The notes below the pieces were generated by a model. It searched no databases. It was not told the origin of the DNA and saw only the letters and a program-made list of their open reading frames with translations. Positions 1 to 8,701 of a stretch of DNA of 64,000 nucleotides are shown here, one piece after another. A program made the position numbers and the translations under genes. The DNA is from Clostridium bowmanii. GTDB lineage: Bacteria; Bacillota; Clostridia; Clostridiales; Clostridiaceae. Location: positions 84,021 through 148,020 of the forward strand of contig NZ_JAHLDL010000009.1 of the NCBI RefSeq assembly GCF_018861315.1, written 5' to 3'. The number at the start of each line of letters is the position of its first letter. Within the stretch, counting starts at the first letter, position 1.

Positions 1-3
1 CAA

Positions 4-2034
4 ATGTTTATAGATAATAACATAACGGGCTATGCTGTGTACAGTGCTCCAGATTTAATATTGCTCAAATCCAATCAAAAATATCTAGGTTTAATAGCTT
101 CCCCTCTTAATAATGAGGGAAGTAGTATAGGTAGACCCATTAAAGAAATTGTAGAGGGATTTGTAGGTAGCGAATGCGATGTTGTTTGGAATTCTATTCT
201 TGAAACAAAAAAGAACAGCTATATAAAAGAATTTAGATCTTATAATTTTAAGGACGATGTAGCTTATTGGAATTTTACTCAAACAGCTATACTGGAAAAC
301 GGAAAAATTAAATATATATTTGAGACTGCTTCTGAGGTTACTGCAAAGGTTTTCAAAAATCAAAGCTTATTACAAAAAAACAAGATAATTGAGCAAACCA
401 GAAAAATTGAAGAACAGAAAAAGCAATTAGAAGCTATCATAGAAAATATATCTGATGGTATATCTATTTTTGATAGTGAAGGCAAATATATATCATTTAA
501 CAAATCAGAAAGAAAAATGTTTTTCCCATATTATGAATACCTGCCCCAAACGAATGATAGGTATTATATATATATAGATAAGACCAGCGATAGTTATAAT
601 CAAGCCAAGCTTTATAATATAAAAGGACAGGAGATTACTTTAGAAAATACTCCGATTTGTAGAGTTATGAGAGGTGAAAAATTCAAAAATATGAGAATGA
701 CAGTTAAATTCCCTCATAAAGTATTACAAATAAATATTAGTGGAACACCTATTTATGATAGTGAAGGGAAATTCACTTTAGGGGTGCTTTGCAGCCAAGA
801 CATGACGGACTATTTTAAGCGTGAAGAAGCTATAAGAGACCAATATAAATTCTTAAATAGATTAGTAGATACTTTTGATTTGCCTGTTGTTAGAATATCA
901 TGCCCAAATTTAAATATTGTGGATATTAATAAAAAGGCATTTAATATAATTAAGTTATTGAAACCCGATATTGTATCCGTCAGCAATTTAATTCAAAATA
1001 AGCTTGAAGATTTATTTAAAATATATGAACCATTAGAAACAAGTAAATGTTATCAGTATATTAATGAAGTGATAATAGAGAAGAAAACTAAGTATTTTAA
1101 TAAAAAAGCAATTTTATTAAATGGAAACCAGCTATATTGGAATATTATTTTTGAACCCATTATTGATGTAAATGGAGAAATCCAAGAAATATTGGTCATA
1201 GTAATAGATGTTACTGCTGAAATAAAATCTAATATAGTAATGGAAAAGGCATTAAAATTACAAGGCGAATTTCTTGTTAATATATCTCATGAACTTAAAA
1301 CGCCACTAAATGTTATATTTGCCACAGCTCAGTTATTTGATTTGTATTGCAATAGTGGTTCCTTGGACGATAAGAAAAATTCAATTATTAAATATATAGA
1401 ATCTATTAAGCAAAATTCCTATAGACTATCTAAACTTATAAATAACATAGTTGATTTATCTAAAATTGAAGCAGGATTCTATAAATTAAACTTATCAAAT
1501 AACAATATAGTGCCCATTGTAGAAGATATAGTGATGTCCATAACTAATATCGCTGACATCAGAGGCTTAAATATTATTTTTGATACGGATACAGAAGAAA
1601 ATATTATTGCTTGTGACCCAGAAGCAATAAATAGAATAGTTTTGAATCTTATATCAAATGCGATAAAATTTTCAGACATGGGCGATGAAATATTTGTAAC
1701 TATTGTGAATAAGAATGAATTTGTTGAAATATCAGTCAAAGATAATGGTATTGGCATTGAAGATAAGAACTTAGATATGATTTTTGATAGGTTTAAACAG
1801 GTAGATAAATCTCTGTCAAAAAATTCAGAAGGTACGGGTATTGGCTTAAGTTTAGTTAAGTCTATTGTCGAATTACATGGTGGTAGCATACATGTTGAGA
1901 GTGACTTTGGGAAAGGTAGTAAATTCACAGTTAAACTTCCTTCAAGAAGGGTACTTCAAGAAAGTAAGCTTTATATTAGCAAATTACCCATTAAAAATCA
2001 GAATATACGAGTAGAACTTTCAGATATTTATTAG
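4..2034 (+). CDS. Multi-PAS sensor histidine kinase
   Basis: Predicted to autophosphorylate on histidine and pass phosphate to an unseen response regulator. The 676-residue protein has no clear membrane segment. Residues 1-110 look like a PAS-type fold, a short charged coiled coil follows (about 118-142), then two more PAS-like segments (about 140-275 and 280-405). The HisKA box NISHELKTPLN puts the phospho-acceptor His near residue 429. The ATPase part shows the N box (NLISNAIKFS, near 545), G1 (DNGIGIED), F box (FDRFKQVDKS) and G2 (GTGIGLSLVKS, near 611), so it should be active. The first ATG lies 4 bases into the window and no RBS can be seen, so the true start may be further upstream. No response regulator gene follows, making it an orphan kinase here. 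The signal is unknown. Confidence 0.85.
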   Translation: MFIDNNITGYAVYSAPDLILLKSNQKYLGLIASPLNNEGSSIGRPIKEIVEGFVGSECDVVWNSILETKKNSYIKEFRSYNFKDDVAYWNFTQTAILENGKIKYIFETASEVTAKVFKNQSLLQKNKIIEQTRKIEEQKKQLEAIIENISDGISIFDSEGKYISFNKSERKMFFPYYEYLPQTNDRYYIYIDKTSDSYNQAKLYNIKGQEITLENTPICRVMRGEKFKNMRMTVKFPHKVLQINISGTPIYDSEGKFTLGVLCSQDMTDYFKREEAIRDQYKFLNRLVDTFDLPVVRISCPNLNIVDINKKAFNIIKLLKPDIVSVSNLIQNKLEDLFKIYEPLETSKCYQYINEVIIEKKTKYFNKKAILLNGNQLYWNIIFEPIIDVNGEIQEILVIVIDVTAEIKSNIVMEKALKLQGEFLVNISHELKTPLNVIFATAQLFDLYCNSGSLDDKKNSIIKYIESIKQNSYRLSKLINNIVDLSKIEAGFYKLNLSNNNIVPIVEDIVMSITNIADIRGLNIIFDTDTEENIIACDPEAINRIVLNLISNAIKFSDMGDEIFVTIVNKNEFVEISVKDNGIGIEDKNLDMIFDRFKQVDKSLSKNSEGTGIGLSLVKSIVELHGGSIHVESDFGKGSKFTVKLPSRRVLQESKLYISKLPIKNQNIRVELSDIY

Positions 2035-2079
2035 AGTTTTGTTTATACTAACCATAGTTTTTCCTCACAGCAAAAAATG

Positions 2080-2134
2080 ACCCCCTTAATTTAGCAGACA
2101 CTACTCTTTATTTTCGTATCCTACTTAAGGGGGT
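2080..2134 (-). terminator. Hairpin terminator of the 60-residue gene
   Basis: ACCCCCTTAA (2080-2089) pairs with TTAAGGGGGT (2125-2134) across a 35-base loop. Read on the minus strand the hairpin is followed by TCATTTTTTG, so it most likely ends the gene at 2143-2325. The large loop makes it less typical. Confidence 0.5.
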
Positions 2135-2142
2135 ATGGTTTA

Positions 2143-2325
2143 TTACTCTTTATGAATTTTTAATGCATCAAAAGAATTGTCTTCCTCAAATATAAATGTG
2201 GCTCCATAGCCACCCCGACCTATTACATTCTCATTTCCTTCTCTAAGAACAATGTTATTATTTTCATTGGTATATCCTAATTCAAAATTATCTAACAAAA
2301 TTAATAGTTTTTGTTTATCTGTCAC
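2143..2325 (-). CDS. Small protein of unknown function (60 aa)
   Basis: I do not recognise this protein. It is 60 residues, acidic, with no membrane segment. It has a glycine-rich stretch (VIGRGGYGATFIF) that loosely recalls the glycine loop of protein kinases, but it is too short to be a kinase and no other kinase motif is present. The start is GTG (codons GTG ACA GAT) with a GAGGGG Shine-Dalgarno about eight bases ahead, and a hairpin terminator lies just downstream. Signal-bearing ends on both sides suggest a real, independently transcribed small gene. Confidence 0.5.
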   Translation of the reverse strand: MTDKQKLLILLDNFELGYTNENNNIVLREGNENVIGRGGYGATFIFEEDNSFDALKIHKE

Positions 2326-2446
2326 CTTTTACACCCCTCACCATTATAGTATTTATTTTATTATACCCTATTGATAATTAATATTCAATTAAGTACTAAA
2401 AACCTAATTATAAGAACATTATGAAGCACTCCTTAATATGCCCCAT

Positions 2447-3712
2447 CTAATCCCCTTTCTTTAATATTTCTTTAATTTCTTTATTATCCGAAATCATAAC
2501 ATCGAAAATATCAGTGTTTCTGTTTATAATGGAAGATACATTTTCATAGACTTGCTTTTCTATATATAATTCTTCTAAATTATCCCCATCTATCAAGCTA
2601 TATATATATTCCAAGGTTTTATCTAAAAACAGAGATATATCTTTTAGTAAATTAGTATCTTTTGTTTTATAACTTTCTAGGCAAAAGGAGACAGATTCGC
2701 TTATTAGTGAAATAGTTCCACTACTTACATTTGTTCCACTTTCTAAGATTAATAAATTTAATTCGATCTTTTTTAATTTCAACAATATATCATCACTTAA
2801 GGATACCAATAAACCTAGAGAAGCTTTATCGAGTTTTTTTCTTGTAGGAATATCTTTTATTAAACTATCAGATAAATTATTTTTTAAATATGAGTAAGTT
2901 ATTGTACCTGCAATCAAATATATCGTATTAATTATTGAACCTAATAAGAACTCGCTAAATATTGAAGAAACAACTGTTGTAAGGGTTCCAGCGATAAAAA
3001 ATATAGAGAGTTTATTTATTTTATTTGTAATTTTAGAGGTTTCAGAAATCAGTGGCTTCATAGTATTCTCTACTCTATTTGGTGTTAGAACTTTTATAAC
3101 TTCTTTAATTTTTTGTATTTCCAGCTTATTTAAATCCTTTACATTTTGCAATCTGTTTTGCTCATCTATAGCCTTTTGAGACTCCTTTTTTTTAGCATTT
3201 TCAATTTCTAATTTTTCATCTAAGTCCTTTTGAGCCTCTTTTTTTCTCAAATCTTGAAATTCTAATATTTCTTCTTTTTTAGCTTTTTTAAAATTACAAA
3301 GTTCCTCTTTGGTCATTTTAAGATATTCAGTTTCCGAGAGAAACATGGCTATAGAATATGTTTTTAGTTTGTTTGAATTGTCAAATATAGTATAAACAGG
3401 TTCTCCATTATCTTCAGTCACTTTAAAAACAGAATATACCTCCCCTTCCTTTAAACTATCTATATCTAAAATGCCTGTATATACTACTTCTTTTATGCAT
3501 TGCAACATCCTACTGGTTGGATAGAAAATTTGGTCGGGCACAACTATTTCCACTGCCCCTCTTTCATTTACAATCCTATAGCATGGCAATACTTTAAAAT
3601 CATGTTCATATGTATATTTAGTTGTTGTATCAAGCACAATATATTCTCTTCCGCTTATAAATTCTGCTTTTTCTGTACGACAGGTTTTTAATTCCAAATA
3701 TTCTCTTTTCAT
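2447..3712 (-). CDS. Membrane protein with central coiled coil, unknown function
   Basis: A 421-residue protein that I cannot assign. Residues 1-130 form a mixed, probably soluble domain. Residues about 135-215 are strongly charged with repeated K/E/Q runs and should form a long coiled coil. About 235-280 contains two hydrophobic segments (FFIAGTLTTVVSSIF and IINTIYLIAGTITYSYL) that look like a membrane hairpin, followed by a mainly helical C-terminal region to residue 421. The start chosen is the ATG at 3712 because AAAGGAGG lies seven to eight bases upstream; an in-frame ATG at 3736 has no RBS. It may sit at the membrane with both ends inside. No conserved neighbour points to a job. Confidence 0.6.
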   Translation of the reverse strand: MKREYLELKTCRTEKAEFISGREYIVLDTTTKYTYEHDFKVLPCYRIVNERGAVEIVVPDQIFYPTSRMLQCIKEVVYTGILDIDSLKEGEVYSVFKVTEDNGEPVYTIFDNSNKLKTYSIAMFLSETEYLKMTKEELCNFKKAKKEEILEFQDLRKKEAQKDLDEKLEIENAKKKESQKAIDEQNRLQNVKDLNKLEIQKIKEVIKVLTPNRVENTMKPLISETSKITNKINKLSIFFIAGTLTTVVSSIFSEFLLGSIINTIYLIAGTITYSYLKNNLSDSLIKDIPTRKKLDKASLGLLVSLSDDILLKLKKIELNLLILESGTNVSSGTISLISESVSFCLESYKTKDTNLLKDISLFLDKTLEYIYSLIDGDNLEELYIEKQVYENVSSIINRNTDIFDVMISDNKEIKEILKKGD

Positions 3713-3815
3713 AAATATATCCTCCTTTAAAAACAAACCTAACTCGCCATACTATATATGTTACAAAACAATTATTATTAATATTATACCATCACCTTAC
3801 AATTTGTGGAACAAA

Positions 3816-3853
3816 AAAAGACATGAAATCCATAGAAGTATTTCATGTCTTTT
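3816..3853 (-). terminator. Rho-independent terminator
   Basis: AAAAGACATGAAAT (3816-3829) pairs perfectly with ATTTCATGTCTTTT (3840-3853); on the minus strand it is followed by a T run. It ends the gene at 3866-4297. Confidence 0.85.
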
Positions 3854-3865
3854 AAAATATGTGTT

Positions 3866-4297
3866 TTAAGATATTTTAAATTTTAAATCTGATGCTGCTA
3901 TATCTCCTAAGTTCCAATTTCTTATTCCGTTGTTATCTCTCTGTGAATATTGAAAATGTGCTGCCTTATACACCTTTTTTCGGTGCATTATTACTTCTTC
4001 CCCAAAAATGTACTTTATTCCACTGATATGACTACTATCTATCTTAATTTGTTTGAAATTAAACTCATTAGTAATTTTTAAAAATCTATCTACTTCGTTT
4101 TGGAATACTTTAGCAAAAAATGCATTTTCATTATTACCATCGCAAATCAATACTGGATTTAGCTGACTTTCGTCAATAGTAGCTTTTAATTTATATATGC
4201 TCCTTTTGTTCCTACCTACAAAATAGCCATAATTAATATAATTAGGATCATCATCTTCTGGGAAAATTATATTATACAACAATTCTTCTTCTTTCAT
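3866..4297 (-). CDS. Hypothetical protein (143 aa)
   Basis: Unrecognised. The protein is 143 residues, charged, without signal peptide or membrane segment, and has alternating short hydrophobic stretches that suggest a small alpha/beta fold. The ATG at 4297 is preferred: AGGTGAGG stands six bases before it, whereas the in-frame GTG at 4309 overlaps that RBS. It has its own perfect terminator at 3816-3853 and about 290 bp of AT-rich upstream DNA, so it is probably a single-gene transcript. No function is proposed. Confidence 0.55.
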   Translation of the reverse strand: MKEEELLYNIIFPEDDDPNYINYGYFVGRNKRSIYKLKATIDESQLNPVLICDGNNENAFFAKVFQNEVDRFLKITNEFNFKQIKIDSSHISGIKYIFGEEVIMHRKKVYKAAHFQYSQRDNNGIRNWNLGDIAASDLKFKIS

Positions 4298-4592
4298 CCT
4301 AATCCTCACCTTTCTAATATAATATTAGATAAATAAAACTAAAATTTAAAAGCCTTATATATATATATTGTATACTAAAATGTATCCGTTTCTATTATTA
4401 TAGCAATTCAATGTAAAGAACATGTTATTAGCTTGTTTGGAGCTTGTTAATAATTAATATTTTTATTTATATTTTGATAGTTTAACTGTCATTGTAATCT
4501 ATATTCTACCACGTATCCTAAAAAATGCAAGAACTTTGTTTTAAATATTCTATCCCATATTATAATAATACTTATACTTATATAGAATTAAA

Positions 4593-4627
4593 AAAGGCAA
4601 GAAATATCTAGGATTATTTCTTGTCTT
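4593..4627 (-). terminator. Terminator of pstS
   Basis: AAAGGCAAGAAAT (4593-4605) pairs with ATTTCTTGTCTTT (4615-4627), with one G-T pair; on the minus strand a T run follows. It lies 24 bp after the pstS stop, so pstS is a monocistronic unit. Confidence 0.85.
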
Positions 4628-4650
4628 TAATGGAATTATTAACTTGTAAT

Positions 4651-5547
4651 TTACTCTCTTTTAGCCTTCATATCTGCCATAGGAATATATCCTAATTTTG
4701 TTATTCCTGCTTTCATTTCATCACTTACCATATACTCTAAGAATGCTTTTGTTACTCCTGTAGGTTCACCTTTAGTATACATATGCTCATATGCCCAAAT
4801 TTTATATTTGTCTGTACTTATGTTTTCTGCATTTGCTTCAATTCCATCAATTTTTAATACATTTAAGCCTTCTTTATTAGCTGCATCTGCGAAGTATGAT
4901 AAAGCTAAGTAACTAATTGCTCCTTCTGTTTGTTTAACTGCTTGTTTAACAGCTCCACTTGAATCTTGAGTTAAGCCAGCTGCTTCTTCTGTGCCATCTA
5001 ATCCAAACTGTTTAAATGTTGCTCTAGTTCCTGAAGATGCTGGTCTATTTATAATAGTGACTGCTATGTCGGCTCCGCCAACTTCTTTCCAGTTTTTTAT
5101 CTTTCCTGTAAATATATCTACTAATTGCTTCTTAGTTAAAGATTCAACTTTAACTTTTGGGTTTGTTACTGCTGCAATTCCTATAACACATACTTTATGA
5201 TCCTTTAATGCAGCTGCATCTATTCCTTCTTTGTCCTTTGCATATATATCTGAATTTCCTATTTCTACACTACCTTCTAATGCAAGTTTAAGTCCAGTAC
5301 CACTTCCACCACCTTGAACATTTACAGTTGCTGCTGGGTTTTTATCTAGGAAACTTTTAGCGCCGAGTTCAGCTAAAGGTTGAAGTGCGGTTGATCCTGC
5401 TGCAGTTATTGAACCCGATAATTCAGTTTTCTTAGTTTCAGGTGTAGTTTTAGTCTCTTCCTTTTTGCCTGCACAGCCCGTGAAAATTCCTGCTGTCATT
5501 GCAACTGCTAATGCAGCCACCATTAATTTCAAGTTTTTTTTCTTCAT
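4651..5547 (-). CDS. pstS: Phosphate-binding lipoprotein PstS
   Basis: Substrate-binding component of the high-affinity phosphate ABC importer; it captures phosphate outside the membrane. Residues 1-25 are a lipoprotein signal with the lipobox ending at Cys25 (GIFTGC). The mature protein shows the PstS phosphate-site segments: AAGSTALQPLAE near residue 50, GGGSGTGLKLALEG near 80, and NRPASSGTRATFKQF near 170. The length, 298 residues, fits the family. GGGGGAATT supplies the RBS just before the ATG. Unusually, no pstC, pstA, pstB or phoU follows; the gene stands alone with its own terminator, so it must work with a Pst permease encoded elsewhere. A pair of direct repeats at 5644-5679 suggests PhoP/PhoB-type control. 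Confidence 0.93.
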   Translation of the reverse strand: MKKKNLKLMVAALAVAMTAGIFTGCAGKKEETKTTPETKKTELSGSITAAGSTALQPLAELGAKSFLDKNPAATVNVQGGGSGTGLKLALEGSVEIGNSDIYAKDKEGIDAAALKDHKVCVIGIAAVTNPKVKVESLTKKQLVDIFTGKIKNWKEVGGADIAVTIINRPASSGTRATFKQFGLDGTEEAAGLTQDSSGAVKQAVKQTEGAISYLALSYFADAANKEGLNVLKIDGIEANAENISTDKYKIWAYEHMYTKGEPTGVTKAFLEYMVSDEMKAGITKLGYIPMADMKAKRE

Positions 5548-5643
5548 TTATAATTCCCCCGTTCACTTATTTTAATTTCTTTACTAGCTATACATCTCAC
5601 TTATAATAATATGCCCTGAAAGTTAACTTTGTATTACGATAAA

Positions 5644-5679
5644 GTTAATTAAAGTTTAGTTGATGTTAATTAAAGTTTA
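5644..5679 (-). promoter_or_regulatory. Candidate PHO-box direct repeats upstream of pstS
   Basis: GTTAATTAAAGTTTA occurs twice, at 5644-5658 and 5665-5679, a perfect 15-bp direct repeat with a 21-bp period (two DNA turns). A third partial unit, AGTTAACTTT, lies at 5621-5630. The repeats are about 97-132 bp upstream of the pstS start. Tandem TTAAC-like units are typical of PhoP binding sites in Gram-positive bacteria; binding here is inferred. Confidence 0.6.
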
Positions 5680-5719
5680 CAACCATACCAAATATTAAAT
5701 TGTTTTCAGAAAATCTTAA

Positions 5720-7468
5720 TCATACTATAAAACAACTTTTCATTATTTTTTTAGATTCTATTTTACACTTCTTTTTGATTTTTGCCGCATCTTCAGTTAA
5801 TTCATATATATTCGTATAAAATTTGTTTTTATCCATTACTATTGCAATGGATAAGCTCATTATTGGATAATTCTCTTTGTTGTTATTTCTGTTAAATGAT
5901 TGTATATATCCTTTTCCCTTGTCTTCCTCATTATAGAAACTTGATATATTGCTATCAAATTCATTTATTATATTTTGTGAAAGCTCATTTACATCATGGC
6001 CTGGAATTATTGCAACAAAGTCATCTCCACCTATATGACCTAAAAAGCTATCTTTATAAAGGCATGTTTGTTTTTGAATAACACTTGCTGTAAATGATAA
6101 GATTCTATCGCCATTCTCAAAACCGTATGTATCATTGAAAGCCTTGAAATCATTTATATCAAAATATAAAAGAGAAAATTCTTTTTTTTCCAAAATCAAT
6201 TTAGAAATAGAATCCTCAATAACAACATTTCCAGGTAGCCCAGTTAGTGGATTTGAATATTTGGCTACATTCACTTCAAATTGCATTGTTTTTTCAAGTA
6301 AGGTAATAACAGGAACCACACCATAATATTTATTATCTTTTTCTACAATTATATAATCATATAATTTATCTTCTTCCCTTGATATAACAATTTTTGATAC
6401 TTTATCAAGCGAAGTATAATAATCAATAACAAGTGGATTTGTATCCATAATTAGCTGTACAGACCTTTTCATAAATATTGACCATCCATATTGAGTTCCA
6501 ACCTTAGAAAAAAAATTAGAATTCATAACTATCCCAAGAGTCATTCCGTCACTATTAACTACTGGTATACCTGTTATATTGAGATTACTTTTAAATATTT
6601 TGTCTATTTCACTACAGGTTGTTGTGGATAAAACAGCATTATCTTGCCTAGCGATTTCTCCTATTTCAACATTTGAACTTGAACTAAAACTATATTTTTT
6701 CAAACTTATATTTTTATTAATAATTCTCTTTTTTATTAACTCAGGTGTTTCTAATAAATTATCATCTGGCCTATTTATTAAAAATCCTTGACCATAATGT
6801 ACCCCTATTTCAATGAGAGTATAAAGGTCACACACATCTTCAATACCTTCAGCAATAATTTTGGTGTTAGTTGTATTTGCAAATTCAACGAATGATTTAA
6901 TTATTGCTTTTTTAAAATTATCCCTAGTTACATTTGTTATTAAGCTCATATCCATTTTAATATAGTTTGGTCTTGTATTTGCGATAGTTGTAAGTCCAGA
7001 ATAGCCTGTCCCAACATCATCAATAGCTATTTTATATCCCTGATTTTTGTAATAGTCTATTACTTCATTAAAGTTTTTATAATTATCAATTGAAGTCTTT
7101 TCTGTAATTTCAAATATAAGTGACAGCGGGCTTATGTTATGTTCTGTTAATATATCTTTAGTAAATCCTTTAATAAAATGTTCATCTTTTAAAACAGCGG
7201 GATCTACATTTACAAAAAGAAGCTTATTAGAATTATGACTGCTAAATGTCTTTATTGCATTTGATCTACATAAAATTTCTAAATCCCAAAGCAGATCATG
7301 GGTTTTAGCTTCTTCAAATAGTATTTCTGGGTTTATATACTTACTATCTACTGGCCCCCTTGTCAATGCCTCGTATCCTATCACATCCCCTGTTTGTAAA
7401 GAAACAATTGCTTGAAAAACACTTTTTAAATTATTACTGGCAATAATTCTTCTTAGCTCATCTGACAT
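5720..7468 (-). CDS. EAL-CBS-GGDEF cyclic-di-GMP signalling protein
   Basis: Predicted c-di-GMP phosphodiesterase with a possible cyclase or sensory GGDEF domain. Residues 1-245 are an EAL domain with the usual catalytic pieces: YEALTR (E33), NVDPAVL, FEITEKT, AIDDVGTGYSGL, YIKMDMS, IIAEGIED and YGQGFLINRP. Residues about 275-395 are a CBS-domain pair, which often binds adenine nucleotides. Residues about 405-582 are a GGDEF domain carrying YFDINDFKAFND and the motif GGDDF, an aspartate in place of the usual glutamate, so cyclase activity is uncertain. No membrane segment. AGGGGG precedes the ATG. The first codons and about 90 bp upstream closely match those of the chemoreceptor gene at 15880-17964, suggesting shared expression. 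It may set c-di-GMP levels for the type IV pilus genes nearby, which is inference. Confidence 0.9.
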   Translation of the reverse strand: MSDELRRIIASNNLKSVFQAIVSLQTGDVIGYEALTRGPVDSKYINPEILFEEAKTHDLLWDLEILCRSNAIKTFSSHNSNKLLFVNVDPAVLKDEHFIKGFTKDILTEHNISPLSLIFEITEKTSIDNYKNFNEVIDYYKNQGYKIAIDDVGTGYSGLTTIANTRPNYIKMDMSLITNVTRDNFKKAIIKSFVEFANTTNTKIIAEGIEDVCDLYTLIEIGVHYGQGFLINRPDDNLLETPELIKKRIINKNISLKKYSFSSSSNVEIGEIARQDNAVLSTTTCSEIDKIFKSNLNITGIPVVNSDGMTLGIVMNSNFFSKVGTQYGWSIFMKRSVQLIMDTNPLVIDYYTSLDKVSKIVISREEDKLYDYIIVEKDNKYYGVVPVITLLEKTMQFEVNVAKYSNPLTGLPGNVVIEDSISKLILEKKEFSLLYFDINDFKAFNDTYGFENGDRILSFTASVIQKQTCLYKDSFLGHIGGDDFVAIIPGHDVNELSQNIINEFDSNISSFYNEEDKGKGYIQSFNRNNNKENYPIMSLSIAIVMDKNKFYTNIYELTEDAAKIKKKCKIESKKIMKSCFIV

Positions 7469-7557
7469 ATCGAAATCCCCCTAATAATCATTTATTTATA
7501 TATAGTATATATTTTGGAAGTTAATATTACGTTAAGACTTATGTATATTTATGTTAA
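7447..7557 (-). repeat. Duplicated 5' module, copy 1 (EAL gene)
   Basis: The first codons, RBS and about 90 bp upstream of the EAL gene align almost base for base with 17943-18055 in front of the chemoreceptor gene. Shared blocks include ATCCCCCTAATAATC, TTTATTTATATATAGTATAT and GTTAATATT-CGTTAAG (plus-strand reading). The AT-rich blocks probably contain the promoter. Confidence 0.75.
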
Positions 7558-7586
7558 ATCATCATTTAGGTTACTGAAAACGCATT

Positions 7587-7615
7587 AAAAAGCATCCGCT
7601 AAGCAGATGCTTTTT
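7587..7615. terminator. Hairpin between divergent genes
   Basis: AAAAAGCATC (7587-7596) pairs perfectly with GATGCTTTTT (7606-7615), loop of nine bases. It looks like a bidirectional intrinsic terminator but lies between two divergent genes, upstream of both. It could end a short unannotated RNA or insulate the two promoters. Confidence 0.65.
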
Positions 7616-7742
7616 ACATTTAATATAAATTTTATAATATTTACATAGACTTAACACAATCATAACATGTTGTTAATCAAATTAGTTCAGAATATTAGTT
7701 AACGTAAATGAAATTTTATTAATTAATAGAAGGAGTGCTATT

Positions 7743-7946
7743 ATGATACTTAGTCCTGAAAATCGTAATATATTTAATAAACTTATGATTAATGCTATTA
7801 AGACTAATGAAGATGAGTTTCAATTTGATGGAGATAAATATATGGTTTGCTCTGACGGTGTATGTGTACAAACATTAATTGATGATAAGATTTTATATCG
7901 TATTTATATTGAAGAAGATAAATATAATAATCTTATAAATCATTAA
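7743..7946 (+). CDS. Small hypothetical protein (67 aa)
   Basis: Unrecognised 67-residue protein, acidic, with no membrane segment; one central CSDGVC pair of cysteines four residues apart might bind a metal or form a disulfide. A good RBS (AGAAGGAGTG) stands ahead of the ATG and a hairpin terminator lies at 8024-8051, so it appears to be expressed alone. A second copy of its last codons and downstream flank, with about 88 percent identity by eye, survives at 15811-15880, showing that a paralogue once existed next to the chemoreceptor gene. Function unknown. Confidence 0.6.
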   Translation: MILSPENRNIFNKLMINAIKTNEDEFQFDGDKYMVCSDGVCVQTLIDDKILYRIYIEEDKYNNLINH

Positions 7947-7963
7947 TTGTTAAACTATCTATA

Positions 7964-7995
7964 TAATTTATATTTATATTTATATTTATATTTAT
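7964..7995. repeat. TTTATA tandem repeat
   Basis: About five copies of the hexamer TTTATA in a row, in the 3' flank of the 67-residue gene. A simple low-complexity repeat prone to length change. Confidence 0.7.
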
Positions 7996-8023
7996 ACAAT
8001 TATAATATGCAACTAATTTTATC

Positions 8024-8051
8024 ACCCCATATCATAATTAAGATATGGGGT
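8024..8051 (+). terminator. Terminator of the 67-residue gene
   Basis: ACCCCATATC (8024-8033) pairs with GATATGGGGT (8042-8051), followed by TTT on the plus strand. It may also end leftward transcripts of the phosphonate operon poorly. Confidence 0.75.
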
Positions 8052-8072
8052 TTTAAACCGTTTTTATAAATT

Positions 8073-8701
8073 TTATATATTTAAACTAAACACTATAGCC
8101 TTTTCAAAGATATTAAAAGCTATATCAATATCATTGATCGAAACTATTAGAGGTGGATGCCAAGTTATACACTTACCTGAAGATACTTTAAAAGATAGCC
8201 CGAGTTCAAGAGATTTATATAGAACTTTTTCTGCAAGTTCTTCATGTTTTTCTTTAGAATCTCTGTTTTTTACAAATTCAATGCCCACAGCTGCAGTGCC
8301 TGACGGGGTGAATAGCCCCTTAAAATCTTTTGATGTTGTCTTGTTTACCAGTTTAGCTGCAGCGCGTGCTACAATATCTGAAGTATATCTTCTTGGAATA
8401 AAAGGCAGATCTTCCATTTGATTTTTAACCGCTTTGATAACATATGAGTTCTTATAACCTACTTGATGGATACTATTACCATGAAAGTCTAGGTATTTTT
8501 TTCCTGACATATCCCCTATGTCTACCCCTCTGCATTAACAATTACATTCATACAAGGGGTAGACATAGATTGTTTCATAAATACAGATTCATCAGCCTTT
8601 AAAATTTCTTTACTTTTCTCATCAAGAGCATTAATCCAATCTTCTCTATTCTGGCTAAAGTTCACATCACCTTCTCGATTTAATCCTCCATTATTTTGCA
8701 T
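8073..8701 (-). pseudogene. Decayed class III aminotransferase of the phosphonate operon
   Basis: Remnant of a PLP-dependent class III aminotransferase. The start codon at 8701 overlaps the end of phnX by 11 bp and has an AAGGAAAG RBS, so it was the last gene of the operon. About 59 codons read as the family N-terminus, up to NAEG, where a TAG (8522-8524) follows a run of four Gs. Adding one base restores the frame into DMSGKKYLDFHGN, the expected continuation. That second part (8073-8513) jumps from FTPSGTAAVG straight to IEFVKNRDSKE, the C-terminal region, so about 240 residues including the PLP lysine are missing. Both lesions make it non-functional. Its place beside phnW and phnX suggests a PbfA-like 1-hydroxy-2-aminoethylphosphonate lyase ancestor, but this is uncertain. 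Confidence 0.85.
8516..8568. repeat. Perfect inverted repeat at the frameshift of the pseudogene
   Basis: CTATGTCTACCCCT (8516-8529) and AGGGGTAGACATAG (8555-8568) are exact 14-bp reverse complements with a 25-base loop. The frameshift of the aminotransferase pseudogene falls inside the left arm. No T run follows on either strand, so it is not an obvious terminator. Confidence 0.85.

Noticed and set aside
2143..2325. Protein kinase fragment based on GRGGYGATF
   Set aside because: A single glycine-rich loop in a 60-residue protein is not enough; no lysine, HRD or DFG motifs.
7964..7995. Short tandem repeat as a CRISPR or phase-variation element
   Set aside because: It is a TTTATA low-complexity run after a stop codon, with no spacers and no promoter or coding sequence that it could switch.
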